A program made the translations under genes and the position numbers. A stretch of 64,000 nucleotides of DNA from Candidatus Leptofilum gracile (lineage in GTDB: Bacteria; Chloroflexota; Anaerolineae; Promineifilales; Promineifilaceae), in contig JADJOJ010000010.1 of assembly GCA_016713825.1 (NCBI GenBank), positions 434,001 through 498,000 on the forward strand, given 5' to 3'. Numbering within the stretch: the stretch's first letter is position 1; every line of letters starts with the position of its first letter. This document shows, piece by piece, positions 1 to 7,707 of this stretch. The notes below the pieces were generated by a model. The model searched no databases, was not told the origin of the DNA, and saw only the letters and a program-made list of their open reading frames with translations.

Positions 1-95
1 CTAAGCCGTATGCCCTGCTAGAACTATCTGGTGTAAGCCGGTTGGTAAGATGGGTTCGCTACGATGAGTTCAGCACCAACATGCAGATTGAGTAA
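1..95 (+). CDS. 3' end of an unidentified protein (partial)
   Basis: An open frame enters from the left edge and ends with TAA at 93-95. It encodes about 30 residues ending in RYDEFSTNMQIE, with the plausible stretch LLELSGVSRLVRWVRYDE before it. The composition looks like real protein, and it is followed by a glycosyltransferase in the same direction, so it may be the last part of another polysaccharide gene. Too little remains to name a family. No start is visible. Confidence 0.45.
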   Translation, partial: KPYALLELSGVSRLVRWVRYDEFSTNMQIE

Positions 96-237
96 AAACG
101 GGGGATACGTAAGGGTTCATGCACCGATAACTTTTGTTCAGAAAACGTCCCCCAAGGCTTAACCGTTTGCCGAAACGCAAAAGTTAAAAACGGTCACGCC
201 CTCAGTAACCGCTGGTCTGACAAGTTGGCACTGGTTA
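96..237. other. Intergenic gap before the glycosyltransferase gene
   Basis: No coding signal is seen here. The words AACTTTTG (about 128) and CAAAAGTT (about 178) are inverted copies about 40 bp apart and could form a weak hairpin, but no T-run follows. No convincing promoter or Shine-Dalgarno sequence was found in front of the ATG at 238. Confidence 0.3.
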
Positions 238-1470
238 ATGCTTATGGATATTCTATTTGTTGTACCTTATGTGCCAAATTTAGTGCGTACCAGACCCTAT
301 AACCTCATTCGGGCGTTGACTGATCGTGGCAATCGGGTGACGGTGTTGACAGTGTGGACAAGTGACGAAGACCGGCAAGATTTGGCGGCTTTGCGTGAAA
401 TTGTTCATGAGGTAACTGCGGTTTCGTTACCTGCCTGGAAATCGGTCGTCAACTGCTTGCCTGCTTTGCTTTCCGGGGCCCCGCTGCAAACGTCATTTTC
501 CTGGGACGCTAAGCTGGTCTCCCGATTTACCGCCCATTCTCCCTTCGATGTTATTCATGTTGAGCATTTACGTGGAGCCAGGTATGCGCTTTATTTGAAA
601 AAACATACCAATGTGCCCGTTGTTTGGGACAGTGTAGATTGCATTACCCATTTGTTTAGGCAGGCGGCGACGCAAAGCAAAAGCTTGGTTGGCCGCTGGC
701 GCAGCCGCTTTGAACTGGGCCGTACTGAACGGTATGAGGGAATGCTGCTGGATAAATTCGACCATATTTTGGTGACCTCTCGTTTAGACAAAGATGCACT
801 GCAATCGCTGCGACCGGAGGTGCCTGCACCCATTTCGGTAATTCCTAACGGGGTGAATTTGGATTATTTCAAGCTGGATACGGCCGTATCTCGCCATCCT
901 CATACGCTTATTGTCACTGGTAAGATGAGCTACCATGCCAACATGAGTATGGTGCTGCACCTGGCCCAGAATATTATGCCCCTGGTTTGGCAGCAGCGCC
1001 CAGAGGTGCAATTGCTGGTGGTGGGCAAAGACCCTGGTCGTGACATCCAGGCATTGGCAGAAAATCCCAACGTCATTGTGACGGGTACGGTAGATGCCTT
1101 GCCCCCTTATTTGCAGCAAGCCACAGCCGCTGTAGCGCCCATTACGTATGGGGCAGGTATTCAAAACAAAATTTTAGAGGCGATGAGCTGTGGTACCCCA
1201 GTGGTCACAACGCCCCATGCGGTTTCCGCTCTTGCCATAGAGCCAGGGCGCGATTTGTTGGTGGCAGATTCGCCCACCGCCTACGCACAGGCCATTTTGG
1301 CCATTTTGGCTGATCCACAGTTGCAGGATAGGTTGGGGCGGAACGGCCGTATCTACGTAGAGCAACACCATCACTGGCCCAATGTGGCTGCCCGTTTAGA
1401 GACAGTTTATGCTGAAGCCATTGCCGCAACAGCCCGCAAAAACTTACACCCAGCAAGCTCGCAGCAATAA
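238..1470 (+). CDS. GT4-family glycosyltransferase
   Basis: A 410-residue GT-B fold glycosyltransferase that probably transfers a nucleotide-activated sugar onto a surface polysaccharide or lipid-linked glycan in the cytoplasm. The N-terminus (DILFVVPYVPNLVRTRPYN) is typical of the sugar-transferase group found with exopolysaccharide loci. The C-terminal donor-binding half carries GIQNKILEAMSCGTPVVT (about residues 305-322), the EX7E-type donor motif region. Two in-frame ATGs lie at 238 and 244 and neither has a strong ribosome site, so the start is uncertain by two codons. The gene precedes heptose precursor genes, so a heptose-containing glycan is a reasonable but unproven product. ACGGCCGT occurs at 880 (within a 14-bp palindrome) and 1343. 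Confidence 0.85.
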   Translation: MLMDILFVVPYVPNLVRTRPYNLIRALTDRGNRVTVLTVWTSDEDRQDLAALREIVHEVTAVSLPAWKSVVNCLPALLSGAPLQTSFSWDAKLVSRFTAHSPFDVIHVEHLRGARYALYLKKHTNVPVVWDSVDCITHLFRQAATQSKSLVGRWRSRFELGRTERYEGMLLDKFDHILVTSRLDKDALQSLRPEVPAPISVIPNGVNLDYFKLDTAVSRHPHTLIVTGKMSYHANMSMVLHLAQNIMPLVWQQRPEVQLLVVGKDPGRDIQALAENPNVIVTGTVDALPPYLQQATAAVAPITYGAGIQNKILEAMSCGTPVVTTPHAVSALAIEPGRDLLVADSPTAYAQAILAILADPQLQDRLGRNGRIYVEQHHHWPNVAARLETVYAEAIAATARKNLHPASSQQ

Positions 1471-1491
1471 CAAAGTTGGAGAGCAAAAAAC

Positions 1492-2469
1492 ATGATTATC
1501 ATTCAAACCCCATTGCGCGTTAGCCTGTTTGGCGGTGGTACCGATTTTCCCACTTACTTTTTAGAACACGGTGGCTGTGTTCTCTCTTCAGCCATCGACA
1601 AATACATTTTTGTAACCATTAAAAAACGGTTCGACGACAAGCTGCGCATTGGCTACACCCGCACAGAAATGATCGACAATGTGGCTGAAATTAAGCATGA
1701 ATTGATTCGCGAAGCATTACGACTGACGGGCATCGAGAAGGCCGTAGAAATTACCACCATGGGCGATATTCCAGACCAGGGCTCTGGTTTGGGCTCCTCT
1801 AGCACCGTTACCGTGGGCGCGCTGCACGCCATGTATGCCTACAAAAAAGAGCTGGTGCTCACCGAGCGACTGGCTCAAGAAGCCTGCCATATCGAGCGAG
1901 AAGTGCTGGGCAAACCCATTGGAATTCAAGATCAATACATTGCCGCCTACGGTGGCCTGCGCTTTATAGAGTTTTTTACCAGCGGTGAAGTGCAAACTCG
2001 CCGGATTGAGCTAAGTGAACGCACCATGCGCCGCCTGAGCGATAATTTACTGCTCTTCTTTACCGGCGTTACCCGCAAAGCCGACACCATTCTTGAAGAG
2101 CAAAAGAGCAATATTCGGGACAAAATTTCTATTCTGCAAGAGATAAAGCAGATCGCCTATACCGCATGCAATGAAATCCAAAATGAGAACATTGACGCCG
2201 TTGGCACGCTTTTACATGAAAGCTGGCTGCTAAAAAAGCAGTTGGCCAGCCAAATTAGTAACAGTGCCCTGGATGACATGTATGAGAAGGCGCGTCAGGC
2301 GGGGGCTATTGGGGGCAAGATTTCTGGGGCTGGTGGTGGCGGCTTTTTGCTGCTGTATGTGCCCACGGGCTATCATGAATCGGTGCGCGACGCCCTGAAA
2401 GGGTATCAGGAATACCCTTTTGCGTTGGGGCAAGATGGCAGCAAGGTGATTTTTGATTACCATCGCTGA
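1492..2469 (+). CDS. hddA: D-glycero-alpha-D-manno-heptose 7-phosphate kinase (GHMP family)
   Basis: A 325-residue GHMP kinase. It should phosphorylate D-glycero-D-manno-heptose 7-phosphate at C1 to the alpha-1,7-bisphosphate in the GDP-heptose pathway. The N-terminus TPLRVSLFGGGTDFPTYF is the hallmark of HddA-type kinases. The phosphate-binding loop GSGLGSSSTV is at about residues 96-106, and the C-terminal GHMP motif GKISGAGGGGFLL at about 274-286. GGAGAG lies 8 bp before the ATG. The GmhA gene follows after 51 bp on the same strand, and a GmhB phosphatase lies at 5010-5567 on the other strand. The guanylyltransferase HddC is not in the window. Other sugar kinases of this subfamily (fucokinase-like) are the main alternative, but the neighbours favour heptose. 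Confidence 0.85.
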   Translation: MIIIQTPLRVSLFGGGTDFPTYFLEHGGCVLSSAIDKYIFVTIKKRFDDKLRIGYTRTEMIDNVAEIKHELIREALRLTGIEKAVEITTMGDIPDQGSGLGSSSTVTVGALHAMYAYKKELVLTERLAQEACHIEREVLGKPIGIQDQYIAAYGGLRFIEFFTSGEVQTRRIELSERTMRRLSDNLLLFFTGVTRKADTILEEQKSNIRDKISILQEIKQIAYTACNEIQNENIDAVGTLLHESWLLKKQLASQISNSALDDMYEKARQAGAIGGKISGAGGGGFLLLYVPTGYHESVRDALKGYQEYPFALGQDGSKVIFDYHR

Positions 2470-2520
2470 ATCGTTTACTGTATTGGATCGTTTGTTTCAT
2501 AGTAAGAATGGGGGTTTATA

Positions 2521-3108
2521 ATGAGCGTTGTACAAAAATATTTTGCAGATTTAAAAAATACCATAGATTTATTGGATGAAGTGGCGATAGAAACGGCCGT
2601 ATCCACCCTACACACTGCCCGCTTACACGGAAAGCAGGTTTTTGTTATGGGCAACGGCGGCAGCGCTTCAACCGCCACCCACTTCGCCTGTGATCTCAAC
2701 AAAAATACCCGCGCCGATTGGCTGCCACCTTTCCGCCTGATCGGCTTAACCGACAACATGGCCATCTTTGCCGCCTACGCCAACGACGAAGGATACGAAA
2801 ATGTTTTTGTTAAACAAATGGCCAACTTTTTACGCCCAGGTGACGTCGTCATTGGCATCTCAGCCAGCGGCAACTCTGAAAACGTGCTGCGTGCCATTCA
2901 GTTCGCCAACGAAACGGGCCAAAACACAACGATTGGGCTAACCGGCTTTTCCTCTGGCAAGCTAGGGCCGATGGTAGACATTCACATGCATGTGCCCAGC
3001 GACAATATCGAACAGGTAGAAGATTTACATTTGGTACTCGCTCATCTGCTAACAACCGCCCTAAGGGAAAAGGTGCAAGCAATGAGACCCTTACAGCTTC
3101 AAGCCTGA
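2521..3108 (+). CDS. gmhA: Sedoheptulose 7-phosphate isomerase (SIS domain)
   Basis: A 195-residue single SIS-domain protein, close in length to known GmhA proteins (about 190-200). It is expected to convert sedoheptulose 7-phosphate to D-glycero-D-manno-heptose 7-phosphate, the substrate of the kinase encoded just upstream. The phosphosugar-binding loop VMGNGGSASTATHFACDL (about residues 42-60) and the later GISASGNSENVLRA segment fit the family. A G-rich ribosome site (GGGGG) precedes the ATG. ACGGCCGT at 2593 encodes TAV in IETAVST. A strong terminator at 3179-3217 closes this unit. Confidence 0.88.
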   Translation: MSVVQKYFADLKNTIDLLDEVAIETAVSTLHTARLHGKQVFVMGNGGSASTATHFACDLNKNTRADWLPPFRLIGLTDNMAIFAAYANDEGYENVFVKQMANFLRPGDVVIGISASGNSENVLRAIQFANETGQNTTIGLTGFSSGKLGPMVDIHMHVPSDNIEQVEDLHLVLAHLLTTALREKVQAMRPLQLQA

Positions 3109-3178
3109 AGCAGTACCAACCAATTTATTTGCTTGACGTCAACACCGCTTAGCAATCATCGTGAAAAACTTTGACCAG

Positions 3179-3217
3179 GCAATACAGGGATTGTCCCTGT
3201 ATTGCTTTTATTTGTTT
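3179..3217 (+). terminator. Rho-independent terminator after gmhA
   Basis: GCAATACAGGGA and TCCCTGTATTGC form a perfect 12-bp stem with a 3-base loop, followed by a T-rich tail (TTTTATTTGTTT). It lies about 70 bp after the gmhA stop and before the autokinase gene. Confidence 0.9.
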
Positions 3218-3292
3218 AAAATATCGGTACGAATTTTGTTGGGTTATACTTGTAGCGGTAATGTGAAATTTATTCTGGAGTAGGGTTGCGCA

Positions 3293-4948
3293 ATGGAAAT
3301 TGATATTAAAGAATATTTGGCTCCGTTAAGAACCTGGTGGTGGATGATCGCCCTTACAACGGTTGTCGCTGCCGTGGCTAGCTTTTTGGCTGCTCAGCAG
3401 CAGGTGGATATGTACCGTTCTTACACTCGCCTGGCGATTGGTAACTATTTGCAAACATCGGATGTAAGCTCCAACGACCTGTATACCACAAGCCAATTGG
3501 CTACTGCCTATGTTGAGATTGCCAATCAACCCGGTTTTAGGCGCGATGCTGCCAAAGCATTGGGGCTAGAATTTTTGCCAGCAGATATTGACATTAGCCA
3601 GGTGAACGAGACCAATTTTGTCGATATTACGGTGACCGATACAGACCCGATGCGCGCCATGGCCGTGGCGGCTGAACTGGCTCGCCAGCTTTCTTTGCGC
3701 ACCCCTGCTGGCCAAGACAATGCAGACGCTGAATTTGTGGCTAGTTTGTTGGCAGATTACCAGGCAAAGATTTTGGATACGCAGCTGCAGATTGCCACCA
3801 AGGAAGAGGATCTTGGTGAGCTAATTAGCGCCCGTGATATTGCTTTGGCTACCGATGATTTGGCAACGCTGGAAAGCAATCTGCAAAACTTAACGCAGCG
3901 CTACACGGAATTGCTGTCGTTAACTCAAGAGGGTGCCACCAATTCCCTGCAAATTATTGACCCGGCCACGGAAGGGACGCTGGTGTACACGAGCAGCCTG
4001 ATTTCTGTTATTACGGCCGCCGGTATTGGGTTTGTCTTGTCTGCTTCGGCGGCCTATTTGCTGGAATATTTGGACGACACGATCAAAACGCCGGAACAGG
4101 TTACCAAGCTGGGCAAGGTGCCTACTTTGGCCGGGATTGCCCAAATTGAGTCTGAGGACGACAGTAAGTTGATTGCTATTTCCGAACCCAGGTCGCCTAC
4201 GGCCGAAGCGTACCGCGTGCTGCGAACGGCCATCCAATTTTCCATTGTAGACAAGAAAAATTCGATTTTGCTGCTAACCAGTGGCGTACCGGCTGAAGGT
4301 AAAAGCACCACGGCGGGGAATTTGGCGGTGGTTTTGGCCCAGGCGGGTAACCATGTGCTGCTTATAGACGGGGATTTAAGACGGCCGTCTCAACACACCC
4401 TCTTTGGCTTGTCTAACAAGCGTGGGGTAACCAGCTTGCTGCTGAAGCTGAATGTGGATGATTCAGACATCGAGGTGCGGAACCTGGTTGATGATACCGT
4501 CCAGCCCACCCAGGTGGAAGGGTTGCAGGTGATGACGTGCGGGCCTATTCCGCCGAATCCTTCAGAATTGTTGGGCTCTAGCAAAATGCGCCATCTGCTT
4601 AGCGTACTGGATAAACAGTTTGATTTTGTCATTATTGATAGCCCCCCCATGCTGTCGGTGACGGATGCGGCCGTTTTAAGCGCCCTGGCTGGCACAACGC
4701 TGGTGGTTGTACGCGCCAACAAGAGCCGCAAAGGTGAGTTTAAGCAAGTGGTAGCTCGCCTGGCCGATGTGAACGCCAATCTGGCCGGGGTTGTGCTGAA
4801 TTCCCTCAAAGCCGGCAGCGACGGCTACAAAATTTATTATTACTATCGAGACCCTTACACCTACGGTGACGAACCGGATGGTGCGGACGATGCCAAGAGC
4901 AAGCTGCGTAAACGGTTCTTGCGTGGTCAAGAAGCGGTGCAATCCTAA
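3293..4948 (+). CDS. Polysaccharide co-polymerase / tyrosine autokinase fusion (Wzz-Wzc/CpsCD type)
   Basis: A 551-residue membrane protein combining a Wzz chain-length domain with a BY-kinase. Membrane segments lie near residues 15-33 and 231-253, with an extracytoplasmic, partly coiled-coil region between. The cytoplasmic kinase has Walker A GVPAEGKSTT (about 331-340), Walker A' VLLIDGDLRRPS (about 355-366) and Walker B FVIIDSPP (about 444-451). The C-terminus has a tyrosine cluster, YKIYYYYRDPYTYGDE (about 513-528), the usual autophosphorylation site. Such proteins control polymer length and export of capsule or exopolysaccharide. GGAG sits 12 bp before the ATG. A terminator flanks each side, so it is probably transcribed alone, and it stands between heptose-precursor genes. 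Confidence 0.93.
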   Translation: MEIDIKEYLAPLRTWWWMIALTTVVAAVASFLAAQQQVDMYRSYTRLAIGNYLQTSDVSSNDLYTTSQLATAYVEIANQPGFRRDAAKALGLEFLPADIDISQVNETNFVDITVTDTDPMRAMAVAAELARQLSLRTPAGQDNADAEFVASLLADYQAKILDTQLQIATKEEDLGELISARDIALATDDLATLESNLQNLTQRYTELLSLTQEGATNSLQIIDPATEGTLVYTSSLISVITAAGIGFVLSASAAYLLEYLDDTIKTPEQVTKLGKVPTLAGIAQIESEDDSKLIAISEPRSPTAEAYRVLRTAIQFSIVDKKNSILLLTSGVPAEGKSTTAGNLAVVLAQAGNHVLLIDGDLRRPSQHTLFGLSNKRGVTSLLLKLNVDDSDIEVRNLVDDTVQPTQVEGLQVMTCGPIPPNPSELLGSSKMRHLLSVLDKQFDFVIIDSPPMLSVTDAAVLSALAGTTLVVVRANKSRKGEFKQVVARLADVNANLAGVVLNSLKAGSDGYKIYYYYRDPYTYGDEPDGADDAKSKLRKRFLRGQEAVQS

Positions 4949-4974
4949 ACCAGTAGGCAATACCGATGCGTTAG

Positions 4975-5011
4975 AAGCCCGATCCGCTGTGAAAGCGATC
5001 GGGCTTTTTTT
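4975..5011. terminator. Terminator between convergent wzc-like and gmhB genes
   Basis: AAGCCCGATC and GATCGGGCTT form a 10-bp stem around a 12-base loop, followed by a T-run on the plus strand. It lies 26 bp after the autokinase stop. The last T's overlap the TAA of the minus-strand gmhB, so it may serve mainly the plus-strand gene. Confidence 0.85.
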
Positions 5012-5567
5012 ATGCGTGCGGGAAAAGCTGTTGCAGCGCAGCAGATAAGGTGGCAAAGGTGGCAAAAGGGGGCAGGTGTTGTGCCTGGGGCATTTGCGCC
5101 TGGGCTGCTCCTCGCCCGGTAAGCAGCAAGATGGCTTGCCGGACGCCCGCGGCTTGCCCGGCCTGCACATCGGTGAGGGCGTCGCCAATCATGTAGGATT
5201 GGCTGAGATCGAGGTTGTGTTCCTGAGCGGCCTGCAGCAGCATGCCAGGGCGCGGCTTGCGGCACGGATCGTTGGTGCCCGGTTTGGCGGGGCAGAGGTA
5301 GCTGGCGTCGATACGGCCGTTCCCCTCTCTTACTGCCTCCAAAATGCGATCATTGAGCGAGACGGCCGTTTCCCACGAAAGTATCCCCCGCCCCACCGCC
5401 GACTGGTTTGTCACCACAATAATCTTGTACGGAATCTCCCGAATCCGCGCCAACGCTGCCAGCGCCTGAGGGAAAAATTCCACATCGCCCCAGCTGCACA
5501 CATAGTTGGCCCTGTTTTCAATAAAAACACCGTCACGGTCTAGAAAGAGGGCAGGTTGTTTGGGCAT
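5010..5567 (-). CDS. gmhB: D,D-heptose 1,7-bisphosphate 7-phosphatase (HAD family)
   Basis: A 185-residue HAD phosphatase that should remove the C7 phosphate of D-glycero-D-manno-heptose 1,7-bisphosphate. It begins with the nucleophile motif LFLDRDGVFIENRANYV (DxDG at about residues 10-13). It has VVTNQSAVGRG for motif II, CRKPRPGM around the motif III lysine, and MIGDALTDVQAGQAAG for motif IV. The zinc loop of classical GmhB (two pairs of Cys/His before CRKP) is reduced here to CPAKPGTNDPC, so zinc binding may be altered. HisB-type histidinol phosphatase is the alternative, but GmhA and HddA across the autokinase gene support GmhB. It contains two ACGGCCGT copies, at 5313 and 5362. Confidence 0.88.
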   Translation of the reverse strand: MPKQPALFLDRDGVFIENRANYVCSWGDVEFFPQALAALARIREIPYKIIVVTNQSAVGRGILSWETAVSLNDRILEAVREGNGRIDASYLCPAKPGTNDPCRKPRPGMLLQAAQEHNLDLSQSYMIGDALTDVQAGQAAGVRQAILLLTGRGAAQAQMPQAQHLPPFATFATLSAALQQLFPHA

Positions 5568-5572
5568 ATCTG

Positions 5573-5634
5573 ACTCATTGGGTCATTGGGTCATTGAGTA
5601 ACTAATTGCTAAATGACCCAATGACTCAATGACA
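5573..5634. repeat. Hairpin of TCATTGGG units (family B variant)
   Basis: Units CATTGGGTCATTGGGTCATTG face inverted units AATGACCCAATGACTCAATG, filling the gap between gmhB and the SRAP gene. The fold is similar to the ATTGGGTAATTG hairpins at 34477 and 44848. Confidence 0.75.
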
Positions 5635-5636
5635 TG

Positions 5637-6323
5637 TTAGGCAATGGGTACAATACAGTCTGGCACATCGTTGCGCGGGTTATTGACGACGGTGCTCACC
5701 GGGTAGGCGGCCATTTTGTCGGCGGGATACGGCCGTAACAAATGCAGTCCCTGCTCTGGGTCCGGCTCCGGGTTCAGCCACAAATCAAAATCTTCTGGCT
5801 CGACGATCACCGGCATCCGGTTGTGGATTGGGGCCATCAGCTCGTTGGGCGTGGTGGTGAGAATGGTGCAAGATTGAATCGTGCCTCCGTCGGGATCGCT
5901 CCAGAACTCCCACAAGCCAGCCAGGGCAAACGGCCGTTCCTCACCCTCTGCCGGACGAATAAACATCGGCTGTTTGCCGCTGCCCAGCTTTTGCCACTCG
6001 TAAAAACCATCCGCCGGAATCAGGCAGCGCCGCCGCTTAAACGCCGTGCGGAACGATGGCTTTTCCGTCACCGTTTCCGACCGCGCATTGATCATGCGCG
6101 AGCCAATCGTGGGGTCTTTGGCCCAGGAAGGAATTAGCCCCCAATGAAAAAAGGTAAACGCTCGCTCCCCGTGCGTATCCAGGCGAATGGCCGCAACCGG
6201 CTGCGTGGGGGCAATGTTGTAGCGCGGAACCGAGGGGGGTAAGGTCGATACGGCCGTTTCCGGCACACCAAACAGCAGCGCCAACTGCTCCGTTGGCGTC
6301 ATTAAGGCAAACCGTCCACACAT
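5637..6323 (-). CDS. SRAP (HMCES/YedK) abasic-site shield protein
   Basis: A 228-residue SRAP-domain protein. In known members the N-terminal methionine is removed and Cys2 forms a thiazolidine crosslink with an abasic site in single-stranded DNA, protecting it from cleavage. The required start MCGRF is present. Other family signatures are NIAPTQ (about residue 37), NARSETVTEKPSFRTAF, CLIPADGFYEW and the late LTTTPNELMAPIHNRMPVI, whose His is part of the active site. A strong AGGAGG ribosome site lies 7 bp upstream. It stands alone between repeat-filled gaps. ACGGCCGT occurs at 5729, 5930 and 6250. Confidence 0.93.
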   Translation of the reverse strand: MCGRFALMTPTEQLALLFGVPETAVSTLPPSVPRYNIAPTQPVAAIRLDTHGERAFTFFHWGLIPSWAKDPTIGSRMINARSETVTEKPSFRTAFKRRRCLIPADGFYEWQKLGSGKQPMFIRPAEGEERPFALAGLWEFWSDPDGGTIQSCTILTTTPNELMAPIHNRMPVIVEPEDFDLWLNPEPDPEQGLHLLRPYPADKMAAYPVSTVVNNPRNDVPDCIVPIA

Positions 6324-6337
6324 TGCAGCCTCCTTTT

Positions 6338-6416
6338 CCGTAATTCGTAATCAGTGGTCAGTAATCCGTAATCAGTTTAGATGTTACTGTTACCCAATTA
6401 CCCAATTACCGTTCAC
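6338..6416. repeat. TAATCAGT / TTACCCAA short-unit repeats
   Basis: The first part (about 6338-6376) is an array of units like CGTAATCAG, and the second (about 6384-6414) is CCAATTACCCAATTACC followed by GTTCACCG. They are single arms of the families found paired at 34477, 35255 and 44848. They fill the gap upstream of the SRAP gene. Confidence 0.65.
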
Positions 6417-6612
6417 CGCCAGTTCGCTGGCGCGCCTGGCAGTGCAGGTTCTGGTTATCGGCGTGTCGCCAGAAAAAAGCGACTACCGACTTGGTCATCG
6501 TGCGTCGCTGGCGCAATAGTAATACACCGCCACAATGCGGGCAAATCGCCTCAAGGGGAGCATTTTCTGACGCCGCCACGGCCGTTCCGTCTGGAAGTTG
6601 GGCAATTTTCAT
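6406..6612 (-). CDS. Small zinc-binding protein, unknown function
   Basis: A 68-residue ORF starting at the ATG at 6612 (a TTG 12 bp upstream is less likely). It contains CPHCGG, then FFWRHADNQNLHC, a spacing of CxxC with later His/Cys that suggests a small zinc ribbon like the N-terminal finger of CoiA-like proteins. That similarity is weak and is an inference. The C-terminal residues run into the short-unit repeat at 6406-6416. ACGGCCGT at 6578 encodes TAV, as in genuine genes of this window, which supports it being coding. Confidence 0.5.
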   Translation of the reverse strand: MKIAQLPDGTAVAASENAPLEAICPHCGGVLLLRQRRTMTKSVVAFFWRHADNQNLHCQARQRTGGER

Positions 6613-6839
6613 GCTGGTTATCAAACCCTAAATCGGGGTGCCACCCAAGGCACACGGTTGCTAAAGCACATCTTGGACACCAACCCCATCAGGTAGTCAC
6701 AACCTATCCAGATTGCTGTTGCGAACGGCCGTACCCGCTTGTTACAATTTAGCCGATTGCCAACCCACAAACCCACCAACCCGTGTCCAATTGGCAACCG
6801 TCAGGATCGGGTTGATATGTTCAGCCGAGGTGAAAATTC

Positions 6840-7610
6840 ATGAAAATACAGGGATCCACTTTCATTGTAACCGGCGGTAGCTCCGGCTTGGGTGCCGCAA
6901 CCGCCCGGCGGCTCGCCGACGCAGGTGGCAACGTGATCATTGCCGATCTCAACAGCGAGGCGGGCGAGGCGCTGGCGGCTGAACTGGGCCACAACGCCAA
7001 ATTTGTCAAAACCAACGTTGCTTCCCCAGAAGATGTGCAAGGGGCGGTGGAGACGGCCGTTTCCACCTTCGGCGCACTGCACGGGGCCATCAACTGCGCC
7101 GGTATCGCCATCGCCAGCAAAGTGCTGGGCCGCGACGGCTCCCCCCACGACCTCGACGCCTTCAGCAAAGTGATTCAGGTTAACCTCATCGGCACCTTCA
7201 ACGTCATTCGCCTGGCAGCGGCCGTCATGGCCACCGCCGAACCGAACGAAGCGGGCGAGCGCGGCGTCATCATCAACACCGCCTCCGTCGCCGCCTATGA
7301 CGGCCAGATGGGCCAGGCCGCCTATTCCGCCTCCAAGGGGGGCGTGGTGGGCATGACCCTGCCCATCGCCCGCGATCTGGCCCGCAGCGGTATTCGCGTC
7401 ATGACCATCGCCCCCGGCATCTTCGAGACGCCCATGCTGGCGGGCCTGCCTGAAAAAGCACGACAATCGCTGGGCGAGCAGGTGCCTTTCCCCTCCCGCC
7501 TGGGCCGCCCGGATGAGTATGCTCAATTGGCCCAGCATATCATCGAAAACGAAATGCTCAACGGCGAAGTCATTCGCCTGGACGGAGCCATCCGCATGGC
7601 TCCGCGTTAA
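6840..7610 (+). CDS. SDR dehydrogenase, 3-hydroxyacyl-CoA dehydrogenase type 2-like
   Basis: A 256-residue short-chain dehydrogenase resembling the HSD17B10 / type-2 3-hydroxyacyl-CoA dehydrogenase group, which oxidises 3-hydroxyacyl-CoA with NAD. It has the nucleotide motif TGGSSGLG near residue 11, then NCAG. The catalytic Ser-Tyr-Lys set appears in NTASVAAYDG and YSASKGG, and the tail PSRLGRPDEYA fits the family. GAGGTG precedes the ATG. The gene is followed by a hairpin repeat and then transketolase on the same strand. The acyl-CoA substrate is inferred from family resemblance only. Confidence 0.85.
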   Translation: MKIQGSTFIVTGGSSGLGAATARRLADAGGNVIIADLNSEAGEALAAELGHNAKFVKTNVASPEDVQGAVETAVSTFGALHGAINCAGIAIASKVLGRDGSPHDLDAFSKVIQVNLIGTFNVIRLAAAVMATAEPNEAGERGVIINTASVAAYDGQMGQAAYSASKGGVVGMTLPIARDLARSGIRVMTIAPGIFETPMLAGLPEKARQSLGEQVPFPSRLGRPDEYAQLAQHIIENEMLNGEVIRLDGAIRMAPR

Positions 7611-7617
7611 ATCAAAG

Positions 7618-7688
7618 AGATTGGAGACTGGAGATTAGAGATTGGAGATTGGAGACTGCAATTCTCCAATCTCTAATCTCTAATCTCC
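7618..7688. repeat. Family A hairpin (GGAGATTGGAGATT units), copy 1
   Basis: Units of GGAGATT/GGAGACT face inverted AATCTCC/AATCTCT units around a short centre. It fills the gap between the SDR and transketolase genes. Seven copies of this family were seen in the window. Confidence 0.9.
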
Positions 7689-7707
7689 TTAAAAACAGGA
7701 GAAGAAA

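Noticed and set aside
4668..4676. GCGGCCGT, ACGGCCGA and ACGGCCGC variants as further members of the iterated palindrome
   Set aside because: They are not self-complementary or differ from the core, and are far rarer. They were left out of the count.
7618..7688. GGAGATT arrays as a possible CRISPR array
   Set aside because: Units are only 7-9 bp, without spacers of constant length, and face inverted copies. They form hairpins and there are no cas genes.
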